Counted from the stretch's first letter, positions 47,609 through 63,093 are shown. The stretch: DNA of 64,000 nt from Acidobacteriota bacterium (GCA_016715865.1 JADJXM010000003.1:296001-360000), one strand, 5' to 3'. Program-made: numbers and translations. Notes: a model not told the origin generated them from the sequence alone.

Positions 47609-49543
47609 ATGAAGCAATGGATGATCATATTTTTATCGATCCTGCTGATCGATGCCGGCGTTTCCCGGCAGTCGGCACAGCCGGATAATAGATTCCTGCA
47701 CCGCATTGCTTCGCGGGCCGAATTCGACAAGTTTTCGCGAACCTGGTATGAGGGAAGATTCTACGCCCTTCCTCACCTCATGTTCATTATCGACCGGGCA
47801 TCCCGGAATCGCGTCTATTACATCAATTCGAAACGCTATTCATTGCATCGCGAATTTGCCAATGCAAATTATCTCACGCTGGAGCGCGGCGAGGAATTTT
47901 TCAGGCACAACTATCTCGAACCTGAGAGGCGCTTTATTCTTGGGACGATCGCCTGGCAGACGACGCGGCAACGATTCACATTCGAGTTCTGGGAAGGAGA
48001 CCGGCTGACGCCTGAGATCCTGAATGCCGCTTACCACTCGCTGAGCGCAAGCTTCTTCACCGGCCTTGCTTTCAAGCCGAACTCATCGCAGCAGGAGGAT
48101 GCCCTTGCTCAAGCGCCCGATGTGCCGGCCATGCAGCCGGAGGACATCGCCAGTTCGCTCGGTTATCAGCCGCTCAACCTGGCGGAAGGGATCGGCGTAC
48201 TGCGAATCATCGAGCGTATGAGCGAAGAGACGATTATCGACCGCAATGAGATCGTGATCTTCAAAGAGCCTCCCCTGACATTGACGCCATTGTCCGGCAT
48301 CATCACGACGACCTTTTCGACCCCGCTTGCGCACGTCAATCTGCTGGCTCGAGGATGGGGAGTGCCGAACGCCTTCATCAAGGATGCCGACAGGCTGTTC
48401 TCACCGCTTGAAGGAAAATTCGTCTACTTCAAGACAGGCGAAGACGGCTACACTCTGAGGCCCGCCGAAAGCGCTGAAACTGCAGAATTTGGTCGTCGAC
48501 TGGCCGAGCGCTCGGATCTGCTGACTCCGGAAGCCGACCTCGAGTTCCGTGAAATGAGGAGGCTCAGCCGCCAGCGTCGCGTCGATGCCCGTCGTTTCGG
48601 AGCGAAATCGGCAAATCTGGGAGAGCTTTTCGCTGCGCTTGGCCGTGGCGCCGTTCGTGACATCTCCATTCCAGGAGGATTTACTATTCCCTTCTTCTAT
48701 TACATACAATTCATCGAACAGAATCGGCTGGAAGAAGAGATCCTGACCATGCTCTCAGACGACAGGTTCAACCATGATCCGGCGTATCGCAAACAGCGGC
48801 TGGCACAGCTCAGAGAGAACATCAGCAACGGAAGGCTAGCCCCCGACTTCGTGCGCGCCGTCATCGCCAGAAAGCGCGCGCTGCTGGGGGGAAAGGGCGT
48901 CTTCGTCCGCAGTTCGACCAACTCTGAGGATCTGCCATATTTCAGCGGAGCCGGTCTTTATACCAGCGTCCCGAATGTCCGCGATGACGAGGCTCTACTG
49001 GCCGCCGTCAAGACTGTCTGGGCGTCGCTCTGGAATTATGCAGCATACGAAGCCCGGGAAAGCTTTGGAATAAATCACGCCGCCGTTTATCCCGCTGTCC
49101 TGATTCAGGAGGCGATCAATGCGGACGCGGCGGGCGTGCTGATCACGACCAATCCGTTCGATCGTGAAGAACCGCGGGCTGTTTATGTGAATGCCAAGCG
49201 AGGCCTCGGGATTCGCGTAGTCGAGGGGAAAAGAGTGGCTGAACAATTGATCTATCACACACAAACAGGCGCGGTGCGCGTCCTGACCCGCTCCGCCGAA
49301 GACTCGATGCTTACATTTGATGAAAATGGCGGCGTTCGCGAGGTGAATATCGAGAAGGACCGGCGCGTACTGACCGATGGAATAGTTCGTCGCCTGGCGC
49401 GAGCGGCGCTGCAGATCGAAAAGGTCTTCGGCGGTCAGGACCAGGATATCGAGTGGCTGACGGCAGGAACCAGAATTCATATCGTGCAATCGCGTCCGTT
49501 CATCAGTGTATCACCGGGAGCGCCGGCCTCCGGCCGGCAATAA
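47609..49543 (+). CDS. Exported dikinase-like protein (phosphohistidine domain then PEP/pyruvate-binding ATP-grasp domain)
   Basis: A 644-residue protein with a signal peptide (about 1-18) and an unrecognised N-terminal domain (25-205). A PEP-utiliser mobile domain follows (about 210-285), with the phospho-acceptor candidate His242 in STPLAHVNLLARGWGVPN, then a PPDK_N-type ATP-grasp domain (about 333-635) with GAKSANLGELF, VFVRSSTNSEDLPYFSGAG and HIVQSRPF at the end. The order histidine domain before ATP domain is opposite to PEP synthase and resembles glucan water dikinases. The substrate is unknown and export is surprising for an ATP enzyme. The tail APASGRQ and the stop are encoded by a REP arm. 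Confidence 0.75.
   Translation: MKQWMIIFLSILLIDAGVSRQSAQPDNRFLHRIASRAEFDKFSRTWYEGRFYALPHLMFIIDRASRNRVYYINSKRYSLHREFANANYLTLERGEEFFRHNYLEPERRFILGTIAWQTTRQRFTFEFWEGDRLTPEILNAAYHSLSASFFTGLAFKPNSSQQEDALAQAPDVPAMQPEDIASSLGYQPLNLAEGIGVLRIIERMSEETIIDRNEIVIFKEPPLTLTPLSGIITTTFSTPLAHVNLLARGWGVPNAFIKDADRLFSPLEGKFVYFKTGEDGYTLRPAESAETAEFGRRLAERSDLLTPEADLEFREMRRLSRQRRVDARRFGAKSANLGELFAALGRGAVRDISIPGGFTIPFFYYIQFIEQNRLEEEILTMLSDDRFNHDPAYRKQRLAQLRENISNGRLAPDFVRAVIARKRALLGGKGVFVRSSTNSEDLPYFSGAGLYTSVPNVRDDEALLAAVKTVWASLWNYAAYEARESFGINHAAVYPAVLIQEAINADAAGVLITTNPFDREEPRAVYVNAKRGLGIRVVEGKRVAEQLIYHTQTGAVRVLTRSAEDSMLTFDENGGVREVNIEKDRRVLTDGIVRRLARAALQIEKVFGGQDQDIEWLTAGTRIHIVQSRPFISVSPGAPASGRQ
49517..49539. repeat. 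Single REP arm, family 3, inside coding end
   Basis: GGAGCGCCGGCCTCCGGCCG then GCA matches the family-3 arm at 21363 with about three changes. It is the last 23 bp before the TAA codon (49541-49543) of the dikinase-like gene and so is translated. No inverted partner is nearby. Confidence 0.65.
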
Positions 49544-49555
49544 GGAAGCCACGAC

Positions 49556-50140
49556 ATGTTTTTGCCGCATCAGAAAAGATGGCCCTCGCGGATATTATTG
49601 ACGGTCTTATTTGCACTGGTCGGAGCACTGGGGGCGGGCTGCAGACGGAGCGCTTCGCCGGTCGATACGCTTCCGAATCTGGATGCCATCAACGACAGAA
49701 TGCGCGCATGCCTTCCGCCAAGGCGATATCGTGCGAATGACGGCAATATCCGAATAGCGGTTGTGGGCCTCACCCGGCTGGAGACAGAGACAAAGGTCAG
49801 AATCGTGGCTTATGCCGGAAAGGACGCGGGCGCCTTCGACCTGCCGGTCTATTACATGAGCCGCGGCAGGTGGATGATCAACGAGACCGGGCGCGCTTTT
49901 CTGATCGATCAGGATTGCCGCCAGTACCGTCTCAAAGGCAGAAGCTCGACTTCAGGCCTGAAGATCCCTCTAAATGGCCGGATTGAACTTCAGGCGGGAC
50001 AGTCATTCGAATCGGACCTCAGCTTCCCACGTCTTGCTGAGCGCCCTCACATACTGATCATGGTGTATGGCGATCTGATCATGTCACTGCCGCCGCTCCA
50101 TTCAAGTGCCCAGACAATCAACCCGCACGAAAAATCCGCG

Positions 50141-50146
<6 letters not shown>
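49556..50146 (+). CDS. Putative lipoprotein
   Basis: A 196-residue protein starting 12 bp after the dikinase-like gene. The N-terminus is basic, then hydrophobic, ending in a lipobox (ALGAGC, Cys about residue 29), so it is probably a lipoprotein. The mature part is a small beta-rich domain (IRIAVVGLTRLETETKVRIV, DLPVYYMSRGRWMINETGRA) that I do not recognise. Likely cotranscribed with the exported dikinase-like protein, which it could assist. Its end overlaps the convergent zinc-ribbon gene by 6 bp. Confidence 0.7.
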
Positions 50147-52934
<2,788 letters not shown>

Positions 52935-52948
52935 GCGGAGGAAGAAAG

Positions 52949-53569
52949 ATGAGAAGTGCACTGTTTCTGGCGCCTCTGGTCGCCGCGTTGCTGGCGCACG
53001 GCGGTATAAATGCGCAAAAGAGAACGGCAGCAGGCGCCGTCGAGCCGGTTCGAACAGCCGGCGGAGTCATGACCGGCAAGCGCATCGAGGTCAGACGAAA
53101 TGACTGGATCAATTCGGGCAGCGCGCTCTTCGCCTTCACGCTCTCGGCAGCGACAATCACGGACGGTCAACTGCAGTTCACCGGAACCCTTCGCCGAACT
53201 GGCGGGACCACAACGCAGAAGGCCACCATGACGCTCACTTCGACAACGGCCCGCAGCGCCAACCCCTGGCCCAATGCCAGCGCTCCGACAGCCCGCTCGA
53301 AGAAGAAGGATCAGACCGCGGCTGAGATTTCGGAGCAGACACAGTCTCTTTACAGCGGGGCCGATCCGGGCAGCGGCTGCGAGGTGATGTTCCTGCACAT
53401 CCCCTACCCGGCACCGCGCAGCAGACTGCAGGTCGGCGTCGTCCTCGCTCACCAGGATAACGACCTTGGCCTCCAGATCAATCAGACAGTCTGCCAGATC
53501 GTGCGGGCTTTGAACAGAAATCAGAACGCCGAAGAGGCTCTGGCCAAGTTGAACGCATTGCTGAAATAG
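52949..53569 (+). CDS. Exported protein of unknown function
   Basis: A 206-residue protein with a signal peptide (about 1-22) and GGAGG before its ATG. The mature part has a beta-rich section (AFTLSAATITDGQLQFTGTL) and a Ser/Ala/Lys-rich linker. A C-terminal part (about 140-206: CEVMFLHIPYPAPRSRLQVG, VVLAHQDNDLGLQINQTVCQ) follows, with two cysteines that may form a disulfide. I do not recognise a family; it is not the usual gluconate-dehydrogenase small subunit. Cotranscribed with the GMC gene, hence perhaps its partner. Confidence 0.65.
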   Translation: MRSALFLAPLVAALLAHGGINAQKRTAAGAVEPVRTAGGVMTGKRIEVRRNDWINSGSALFAFTLSAATITDGQLQFTGTLRRTGGTTTQKATMTLTSTTARSANPWPNASAPTARSKKKDQTAAEISEQTQSLYSGADPGSGCEVMFLHIPYPAPRSRLQVGVVLAHQDNDLGLQINQTVCQIVRALNRNQNAEEALAKLNALLK

Positions 53570-53653
53570 CAACCTGCTCTCACACGTCCCTTCACGTTTG
53601 ACCGTTTGCCGCTGCTTTGATACTCTTACCGTAAAGATGTAAAGGAGTAAAGC

Positions 53654-53878
53654 ATGCAAACCAGCAAACTTTCAAGCAAGAGCCAGGTCACACTTCCGAA
53701 AGAAGTCCGCGAAGCGATCGGGGCACGACCAGGCGATACGATTGTCTATGAAGTCGAAGGTGAAGTCGTGCGCCTCAGGCGCCAGGATCCATTCGACGCA
53801 GAATTCCATAATTCGATTTCGGCCACTCTGAGCGAGTGGGCGTCCACGGAAGATGAGGAGGCATTCAATGCCCTCTAG
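53654..53878 (+). CDS. AbrB/MazE-type antitoxin
   Basis: A 74-residue antitoxin. The N-terminal 45 residues form the swapped-hairpin AbrB DNA-binding fold (SKSQVTLPKEVREAIGARPG, DTIVYEVEGEVVRLRR). The acidic C-terminal tail (DPFDAEFHNS to DEEAFNAL) is the likely toxin-binding part. AAGGAG precedes the ATG. The end overlaps the toxin start by 11 bp, so production is coupled. Likely represses its own promoter. Confidence 0.88.
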   Translation: MQTSKLSSKSQVTLPKEVREAIGARPGDTIVYEVEGEVVRLRRQDPFDAEFHNSISATLSEWASTEDEEAFNAL

Positions 53879-54248
53879 AAGACTGGTCAGTGATCGTTCC
53901 GGAAAAAAGGACCCTCAGGTCGCGGACCAATGGGAGATAGTGATAGTGCCATTCCCATTTAGTACACAGTCAGGCAGGAAACGCCGTCCGGCGCTGGTTT
54001 TAAGCGACCGGACTTTTAATAGGCAGGGATCGACTGTATTGGCCATGATAACTACAGCCGGTCACCATCCGTGGACAGGCGACGTACTCATAACCGATCT
54101 CAAATCGGCCGGGTTAAATACGGCCTGTCTGGTACGGCTCAAGTTGTTTACGATCGACAACAGACTGATTGTGAAGAAGATCGGCAAGCTGGCAATGTCC
54201 GATAAGGAACGGATCAGAACTCAATTACAGGCATACCTGCCCTGGTAA
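53868..54248 (+). CDS. MazF/PemK-type toxin (endoribonuclease)
   Basis: A 126-residue toxin of the MazF fold: WEIVIVPFPFSTQSGRKRRP, ALVLSDRTFNRQGSTVLAMI and TACLVRLKLFTIDNRLI show the typical beta barrel with the conserved Arg. The start at 53868 is set by GGAGG seven bases upstream. An N-terminal extension of about 20 residues (PSRRLVSDRSGKKDP) precedes the fold and could belong to another start. Family members cut mRNA at short sites; the site here is unknown. Confidence 0.87.
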   Translation: MPSRRLVSDRSGKKDPQVADQWEIVIVPFPFSTQSGRKRRPALVLSDRTFNRQGSTVLAMITTAGHHPWTGDVLITDLKSAGLNTACLVRLKLFTIDNRLIVKKIGKLAMSDKERIRTQLQAYLPW

Positions 54249-54302
54249 ACCAGGTGAATCACCTCTCAATCAATTGCATCTACAGAAACACCTTCAGCTT
54301 GA

Positions 54303-56207
<1,905 letters not shown>

Positions 56208-56220
56208 AAAAATCCTTGAA

Positions 56221-56345
<125 letters not shown>

Positions 56346-56352
56346 TTATCTT

Positions 56353-57087
<735 letters not shown>

Positions 57088-57101
57088 CGTTCGCGTTCGA
57101 A

Positions 57102-58145
57102 TCAATATCCCTCGCCCTCTTCAAGCGTGACCTTCCCCCGGAAGAATCTGTAAAGGAGGGTAAAATATCCAACCGCCAGCAGCATACCGACCACCCACCA
57201 GATCAATCCGACGCGCAAACTGTAGTCGCCGGTCCTGGTATTGAAGATCGTCAGGCTGAATGCCGGATCGGTGCTCGCCGGAAGCAGTGTCGGATACAGC
57301 CCGTATGCCGCCCCAACCAGCATTCCGACCAGATAGGCGGACGATGAGAGAAATGCCGCCAGGTCTCTGCCCTGCTTTCGGAAATAGAACATCGCGCCGA
57401 GCGAAGCCGCGACAATCAGAGGAACCGACCATCCGATGAAGCCGTTTTTATAGTTATCGATGACCTGCGGGCGCACCGAAAATGTTGCCAGCAAGCTGAG
57501 CAGGGTAAGTGCGATCAATGCATACCAGCTCAGCGATGCGATCCGACGGGAACGATCGCGGATATCTCCTTCCGTCTTGAGGGTCACATAATGCGCCCCA
57601 TGGACGGCCAGCGCGGCCAGCGCCAGCAGCCCCGTCAGAACAGTGTACCAGTCGAGCACGCCCGGCTGCGGGCCGACGCTGAAGTCCGTCCACAAAGCCG
57701 CGAAGAAATATCCGTCGGAATTCAATGGAACGCCGCGCACGACATTGCCTATCGCAACTCCGAAAAACACCGCCAGCAGCAGGCTCGAGACCGAAAAGAT
57801 AAAATCAAAAAACGATCGCCAGAGCGGGTCGTCGACATGCGATCGAAGTTCGATTCCCATCCCTCGCAGCATGAGCAGCCATAAAACCATCATCAGCGGC
57901 AGGTAGAAACCGCTGAAGCTCGAGGCGTAAAGCAGCGGGAATGCGAAATAGAGCGCTCCGCCGGCCGCCAGCAGCCAGACCTCATTGCCGTCCCAGACAG
58001 GCCCGATGCTGCGCAGCACCAGTTGACGTTCTTCGTTGGTTTTGGCGACCAGCAGGTGAATGATCCCGGCGCCCAGGTCGAATCCGTCCAGCACGACATA
58101 AGCGACGAGCATGAGGGCGACTAATGCGAACCAGAGTGATTCCAT
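57102..58145 (-). CDS. cydB: Cytochrome bd ubiquinol oxidase subunit II
   Basis: Membrane subunit of the high-affinity bd oxidase. Its 347 residues form about eight hydrophobic segments. The N-terminal region LVAYVVLDGFDLGAGIIHLL and IGPVWDGNEVWLLAAGGALY near 45 are diagnostic (the acidic residues face heme b595/d). The start shares one base with the cydA stop (TAATG), so translation is coupled. It converges with the sirtuin gene. No cydX-like small gene was seen after it. Confidence 0.95.
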   Translation of the reverse strand: MESLWFALVALMLVAYVVLDGFDLGAGIIHLLVAKTNEERQLVLRSIGPVWDGNEVWLLAAGGALYFAFPLLYASSFSGFYLPLMMVLWLLMLRGMGIELRSHVDDPLWRSFFDFIFSVSSLLLAVFFGVAIGNVVRGVPLNSDGYFFAALWTDFSVGPQPGVLDWYTVLTGLLALAALAVHGAHYVTLKTEGDIRDRSRRIASLSWYALIALTLLSLLATFSVRPQVIDNYKNGFIGWSVPLIVAASLGAMFYFRKQGRDLAAFLSSSAYLVGMLVGAAYGLYPTLLPASTDPAFSLTIFNTRTGDYSLRVGLIWWVVGMLLAVGYFTLLYRFFRGKVTLEEGEGY

Positions 58146-59499
58146 TACGCGGCTCCTTCCGTCTTGACTGCTCCGTTCAGCAACCGAGGCCCATGCTCGA
58201 TTTCGCGCCAGATCAGAAACAGAAAGATGATGCTCAATACCGCATACATCCCCATGAATCCGAGCAGCGTGAACCAGCCATTGCCGGCCGATACCAGCGG
58301 AGAGAATCCTTCACTGGTCCGCATCAGACCATAGACCAGCCATGGCTGCCTGCCCAGCTCCGCCGTCATCCAGCCGGCTGTATTGGCGATGTAGGGAAAC
58401 GGAAAACTGAGCATCAGTATCCAGAGCATCCACCGGGCACCATACAGTCGCTTGCGCCAGAGCAGAAATGCCGCCACCATGGTGATCGCAATGAAGATCG
58501 TCCCGAGTCCGACCATCATGTGATAACTGAAATAGAGAAGCGGAATGTTGTCGGGCCAATGGTCGCGCGGGAAGGCGTCAAGCCCTTTCACCTCAGCGCC
58601 CCAGCGGTTGTATGTCAGAAAACTAAGAGCCTTCGGGATGAGGATCGGATTGTCCAGCCTTTGTTCGGCGACATTCGGTTGTCCGACGATCGCAATCGGC
58701 GCTCCCTTCTCGGTCTTGAACAACCCTTCCATCGCAGCCAGCGTCGCCGGTTGATGCAATGCGACCATCTTCCCCTGGCCGTCGCCGGACGGAAAGATCT
58801 GGAAGACACTGGCGATGACCGCTGCCGTCACTCCGAGTCGAAGAAATATCCGGCCATACTCCTCCTGCCTCCGAGAAAGCACGTAGAATGCTCCGACCGC
58901 GGCCATGACGAACGCGCCGGTGATCACCGCCCCGCCCATATTGTGCAGGTACTGCCAGCCAACCCAGGGATTGAAGAGCAACGCCCAGAAACTCGTCAGG
59001 TGAGCCGAACCGTCGGCCGCGATTATGTATCCGACCGGATGCTGCATCCACGCATCTGTGACGATGATGAAATATGCCGATAACCATGAACCGACGAAGA
59101 CCATGAACGCCGAAAACCAGTGCCTTTTTTTCCCCCCCCCCCCCCCCCCCCCCTCCAAAAAAGGCCCAGAAACGCCGATTCAAGAAAGAATGCGAAGACC
59201 CCCTCCATGGCCAGCGTCGTCGCTATCACGCCGCCCGCATACTGCGAGAACTTCGCCCAGTTCGTTCCGAACTGGAACTCCATCGGAATGCCTGTGATGA
59301 CGCCGAAGAGAAAGTTGACGCCGAAGATCTTCATCCAGAAGCGGGCGGCTTTATTGTATCGCTCGTCTTTTTTCCAGATCGCCAGCGTTTTGAGGATGAC
59401 TATCAGGGGCGCCAGCCCCATCGTCAATTGCGGAAAGAGATAGTGATAGGTAATGGTAAAAGCGAAATGTAACCGGTGAACGATCAACGCGTCTTCCAT
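58145..59499 (-). pseudogene. cydA: Cytochrome bd oxidase subunit I, frame broken by a homopolymer tract
   Basis: The N-terminal part (about 120 residues, from the ATG at 59499) has the heme b595 ligand region LHFAFTITYHYLFPQL, EFQFGTNWAKFSQYAGGV and ALAMEGVFAFFLES-like residues. The C-terminal part resumes at HWFSAFMVFVGSWLSA and holds LHNMGGAVITGAF, the Q loop, YHMMVGLG with the Met ligand and GRQPWLVYGLMRTSEG. The frames differ by two, and the join (59125-59160) is 7 T then 22 C on the plus strand, replacing about 10 expected residues. All other parts are intact, so a consensus error is more likely than a true pseudogene. Confidence 0.85.
59125..59160. other. Poly-T/poly-C tract inside cydA, probable consensus error
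   Basis: Seven T (59125-59131) followed by 22 C (59132-59153), then TCC and six A. On the coding strand this is a long G run, as two-colour short-read chemistry makes at lost signal. It breaks a conserved gene. Confidence 0.75.
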
Positions 59500-59619
59500 T
59501 TGTTTCTCCGGAGGGAAAGAACATGTCGAAACCTTTCAATATTAACCCCTATTTATCAATGTTTTGCCACGTCGCGACTAAATAATATTGTTTAGAACTT
59601 GCCCCGGCAACGATAGCAT

Positions 59620-60363
<744 letters not shown>

Positions 60364-60369
60364 TCTCGA

Positions 60370-61692
60370 TCAACTGACCACCACGCCTCGGCATTCACCG
60401 AATCCGATCCGTCGGACCCCTTCGCGTTCGCAATATCCGCGCATGATAACTTCATCCCCGTTTTCAAGAAACCTGCGAACCTCACCCGTCGGCAGTTCGA
60501 TGGGCATGGCTCCGCGCTGGGTCAGTTCGATCAGGCTACCAAGGTTGTCCGGCGTCGCGCCTGAGACTGTCCCGCTCGCAATCAGATCGCCCGATTCCAG
60601 ATTGCATCCGTTGCTCGAATGGTGAGTCAGCATCTGAGCGAATGTCCAGTAGAGATCCTTCGTGTTGCTGTGACTCAAACGATGCGGGTCAAGGCCTTGA
60701 GTCCTCATCCGGGGTGTCGAAATGAAGACCTCGAGATTGATGTCGTAGCCACCATGATCACGATTGTTCGGCGAATCCAGATAGGCCAGCGGTTGAGGAT
60801 CGCCCGGTTCGCGCACAAAAGACGGAAAACGGTATGGCGCCAGCGCCTCCATCGTCACCACCCACGGTGAGACGGTCGTGGCGAAGCTCTTTGATAGAAA
60901 CGGCCCCAGAGGCTGATATTCCCATCGTTGAATATCACGCGCCGACCAGTCGTTGACCAGGCAGAGGCCGAAGATGTGCTGCTCCGCCTGCGAGATGGGA
61001 ATCGGCTCTCCTGGAAAATTTCCGGTCCCGACGAAAAACCCAACCTCCATTTCGTAATCGAGAACTTTCGAGGGACCGAAGACCGGCGCCTCTGCGTCGT
61101 CTGCCATCGTCTGCCCGGAAGGTCGACGGATATCGGTCCCGCTGACGAAGACTGAGGACGCGCGCCCGTGGTATCCGATTGGAATCCATTTGTAGTTCGG
61201 CATGAGCGGATTGTCCGGTCGAAACATCCTGCCGATGTTGGTCGCGTGATAGACCGATGAATAGAAGTCGGTGTAATTCGGGATCGCAACCGGAAGCGCC
61301 AGATCGAGTCCCTTCGCCTGCAAAAGACAACTTTCCAACAGCTCGCGCTCTTCTTCATCGACATCCTCTCTGAGCAACGTGCTGATGCGATGACGCAACT
61401 GCTGTCGCGATTCGGGATCCAGCAAGAGGATATATTCGAGAGAGTCAACGACACATGCTTCGGCGATTAAATCGGTTGCTCCGGTATTCAACCAAATCTC
61501 TTCCGCAACCGTCGACAGATCAAGAACACGGTCTCCGATCGCCACGCCAATCCTCATATCCTCCTCGTCTTCAGGATCGGCAAATAAACCGAACGGCAGA
61601 TTCTGTATCGGAAAATCGGTATGCGGGTCGTTGGCTGATTCAATCCAGCTTCGCAGATGCGGGTCATGCGTTTCGTCGATCGGATAGATCAT
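60370..61692 (-). CDS. fahA: Fumarylacetoacetase
   Basis: Last enzyme of tyrosine catabolism, splitting fumarylacetoacetate to fumarate and acetoacetate. The 440 residues carry an N-terminal SH3-like domain and the catalytic FAH fold: YTDFYSSVYHATNIGRMFRP near 162, IGYHGRASSV, the metal ligands in DYEMEVGFFVG near 232, VNDWSARDIQRWEYQPLGPF near 264 and SGTVSGATPDNLGS near 390. The start overlaps the stop of the preceding unknown gene by 4 bp. Cytosolic. Confidence 0.95.
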   Translation of the reverse strand: MIYPIDETHDPHLRSWIESANDPHTDFPIQNLPFGLFADPEDEEDMRIGVAIGDRVLDLSTVAEEIWLNTGATDLIAEACVVDSLEYILLLDPESRQQLRHRISTLLREDVDEEERELLESCLLQAKGLDLALPVAIPNYTDFYSSVYHATNIGRMFRPDNPLMPNYKWIPIGYHGRASSVFVSGTDIRRPSGQTMADDAEAPVFGPSKVLDYEMEVGFFVGTGNFPGEPIPISQAEQHIFGLCLVNDWSARDIQRWEYQPLGPFLSKSFATTVSPWVVTMEALAPYRFPSFVREPGDPQPLAYLDSPNNRDHGGYDINLEVFISTPRMRTQGLDPHRLSHSNTKDLYWTFAQMLTHHSSNGCNLESGDLIASGTVSGATPDNLGSLIELTQRGAMPIELPTGEVRRFLENGDEVIMRGYCEREGVRRIGFGECRGVVVS

Positions 61693-62576
61693 ATCAGGTT
61701 CATCCTTTTCAAATCATCGACCGGCTCTTCGAATGAACACGAACCGAATGCGATGGCAAATTCGCTGCGTGTCACTCGCAGCTGGCCGCGGACAACCATC
61801 TGATCACGCCACATAACACTGCCGCTCTCGAACTCGAAAGCTTCGGCCGTCGTCTCGTCAAGGATCTCGACCAGCTGATCGACATCCATACCGTTATAGG
61901 CGAATGCTGCCGCCAGAAAGACATTCAGGAATCCGTGCATCATAGCCGATGCGCTATCTTCGGCATAGGTCAACCGGTAGACAGACCTGATCGGATGATG
62001 CAGCCCCGCCGTCGCTTTGAAAGCCACATCTGCCTCTGCGCAGGTCCTGATGAATCGAGCCAGATCGACCGAAGACGGAAACCCGTCGGGTGTCACGCTG
62101 CCGGTTCGAACCTTTGCCCTGCCGCCCGCTTCGCCGATCAAACCAACCATTTCGGCCGGATCTTCGGCGATCGAAATTTCGAAATATGGAGTTATAGAAT
62201 CGGGCAAAATCCGCATCGCGCGGCCAATCTCGTCAGGCCGAACAATCTTCAATTCAATCGCATCGATCGTCGTGCGGCCGGCGTGTCTTTGATTGAATTC
62301 GAGAATTCCATCGACATCCGCTTGAAGATCACCGCCCCCAAGCACGCTCAAGGGCCAGACTCGTTCGTCTGCCTCTGAACGAACCCGATCTGCCGACGTT
62401 TCGAACTCAGCCAGACGCGAGACAGGTACGATGAACCGTCCGAGCATCCATGCATACTGACTCTCTCGGTAACGTGCATAGTTCTCAACCGCCGAGGCCA
62501 TACCAAGCCCCGCCGGCGGAAACAGCCCCGCATAGTCGATCAATCCTGAAAGTAGTGCCTGGGTTGAGAGAAACAT
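61689..62576 (-). CDS. Conserved protein of unknown function in the homogentisate cluster
   Basis: A 295-residue soluble protein with no signal peptide. It opens with a phrase ALLSGLIDYAGLFPPAGLGM and closes with FAIAFGSCSFEEPVDDLKRM; its middle has alternating beta strands and helices that could be a TIM-barrel (FKATAGLHHPIRSV near 185). I do not recognise a named family. Its stop overlaps the fahA start, so it is made together with fumarylacetoacetase, next to hmgA. It may be an accessory enzyme of aromatic breakdown. The foldback element separates it from hmgA. Confidence 0.7.
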   Translation of the reverse strand: MFLSTQALLSGLIDYAGLFPPAGLGMASAVENYARYRESQYAWMLGRFIVPVSRLAEFETSADRVRSEADERVWPLSVLGGGDLQADVDGILEFNQRHAGRTTIDAIELKIVRPDEIGRAMRILPDSITPYFEISIAEDPAEMVGLIGEAGGRAKVRTGSVTPDGFPSSVDLARFIRTCAEADVAFKATAGLHHPIRSVYRLTYAEDSASAMMHGFLNVFLAAAFAYNGMDVDQLVEILDETTAEAFEFESGSVMWRDQMVVRGQLRVTRSEFAIAFGSCSFEEPVDDLKRMNLI

Positions 62577-62584
62577 AAAAAAGC

Positions 62585-63079
62585 TGAAAGTTAAAAGTTA
62601 AAAGCTGATGTTACGCAGAGACAATGATCGGAAATTGCTTGACTTGTCCTGAACCCGCGAAGCGGGTGGGCAGAATAGAGCCCGGGGCGGAGCGAGGCCG
62701 CCAGGCCGAGCGAAACCCCGGGTATTGTGATCATCATTTCATCAAGCCCATGAAATGGGCGGCAGATTTCTCGATGACGCCTGACTCTCTTCCGCTCAGG
62801 CTATCGCCCACTTCGTGGGCTTGCCAATTTTGGTGGAACGGGACCCGGGGCTTCGCTCGGCCTGGCGGCCTCGCTCCACCCCGGGCTCTATTCTTTCGCC
62901 TGCGTTGCAGGCTCACAGAAGAATATGCTTGAGAAACCCAAAAATTTGTCAAATCGATTTTAAAGGACTCTTCTGCGTAACATCAGTTAAAAGTTGAAAG
63001 TCGGAGAGATGCGACCTTCTGAGTCGTATTATAATTTCATAGTAACTTCTCAGCCCATGGCCATATACCAATTGAACTT

Positions 63080-63093
<14 letters not shown>
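62585..63093. repeat. GAAAGTT heptamer hairpin split by a foldback element
   Basis: Left GTTAAAA/GAAAGTT units at 62585-62604 continue after the inserted element at 62987-63002; the inverted partner (ACTTTTAACTTTCAACTTTT) lies at about 63075-63093. The right part supplies the last residues (VES) and stop of hmgA. Confidence 0.8.
62605..62986. mobile_element. Foldback/MITE-like element, second complete copy (382 bp)
   Basis: Nearly the same as the 16678-17057 element in both length and sequence, with termini CTGATGTTACGCAGA and TCTGCGTAACATCAG and the same nested inverted repeats. The flanks are TTAAAAG on both sides (62598-62604 and 62987-62993). Here the 7-bp match could also come from the heptamer array into which it inserted. 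No coding capacity; must be moved in trans if it is mobile. Lies between hmgA and the unknown gene of the same operon. Confidence 0.85.

Noticed and set aside
54242..54255. Terminator from CCTGGT/ACCAGG after the MazF gene
   Set aside because: The loop would be only two bases and it includes the stop codon; there is no T-run.
58145..59499. Reading cydA as a true pseudogene or as programmed frameshifting
   Set aside because: The break coincides with a 22-base homopolymer that also deletes conserved residues, which neither explanation predicts; an artefact is simpler.
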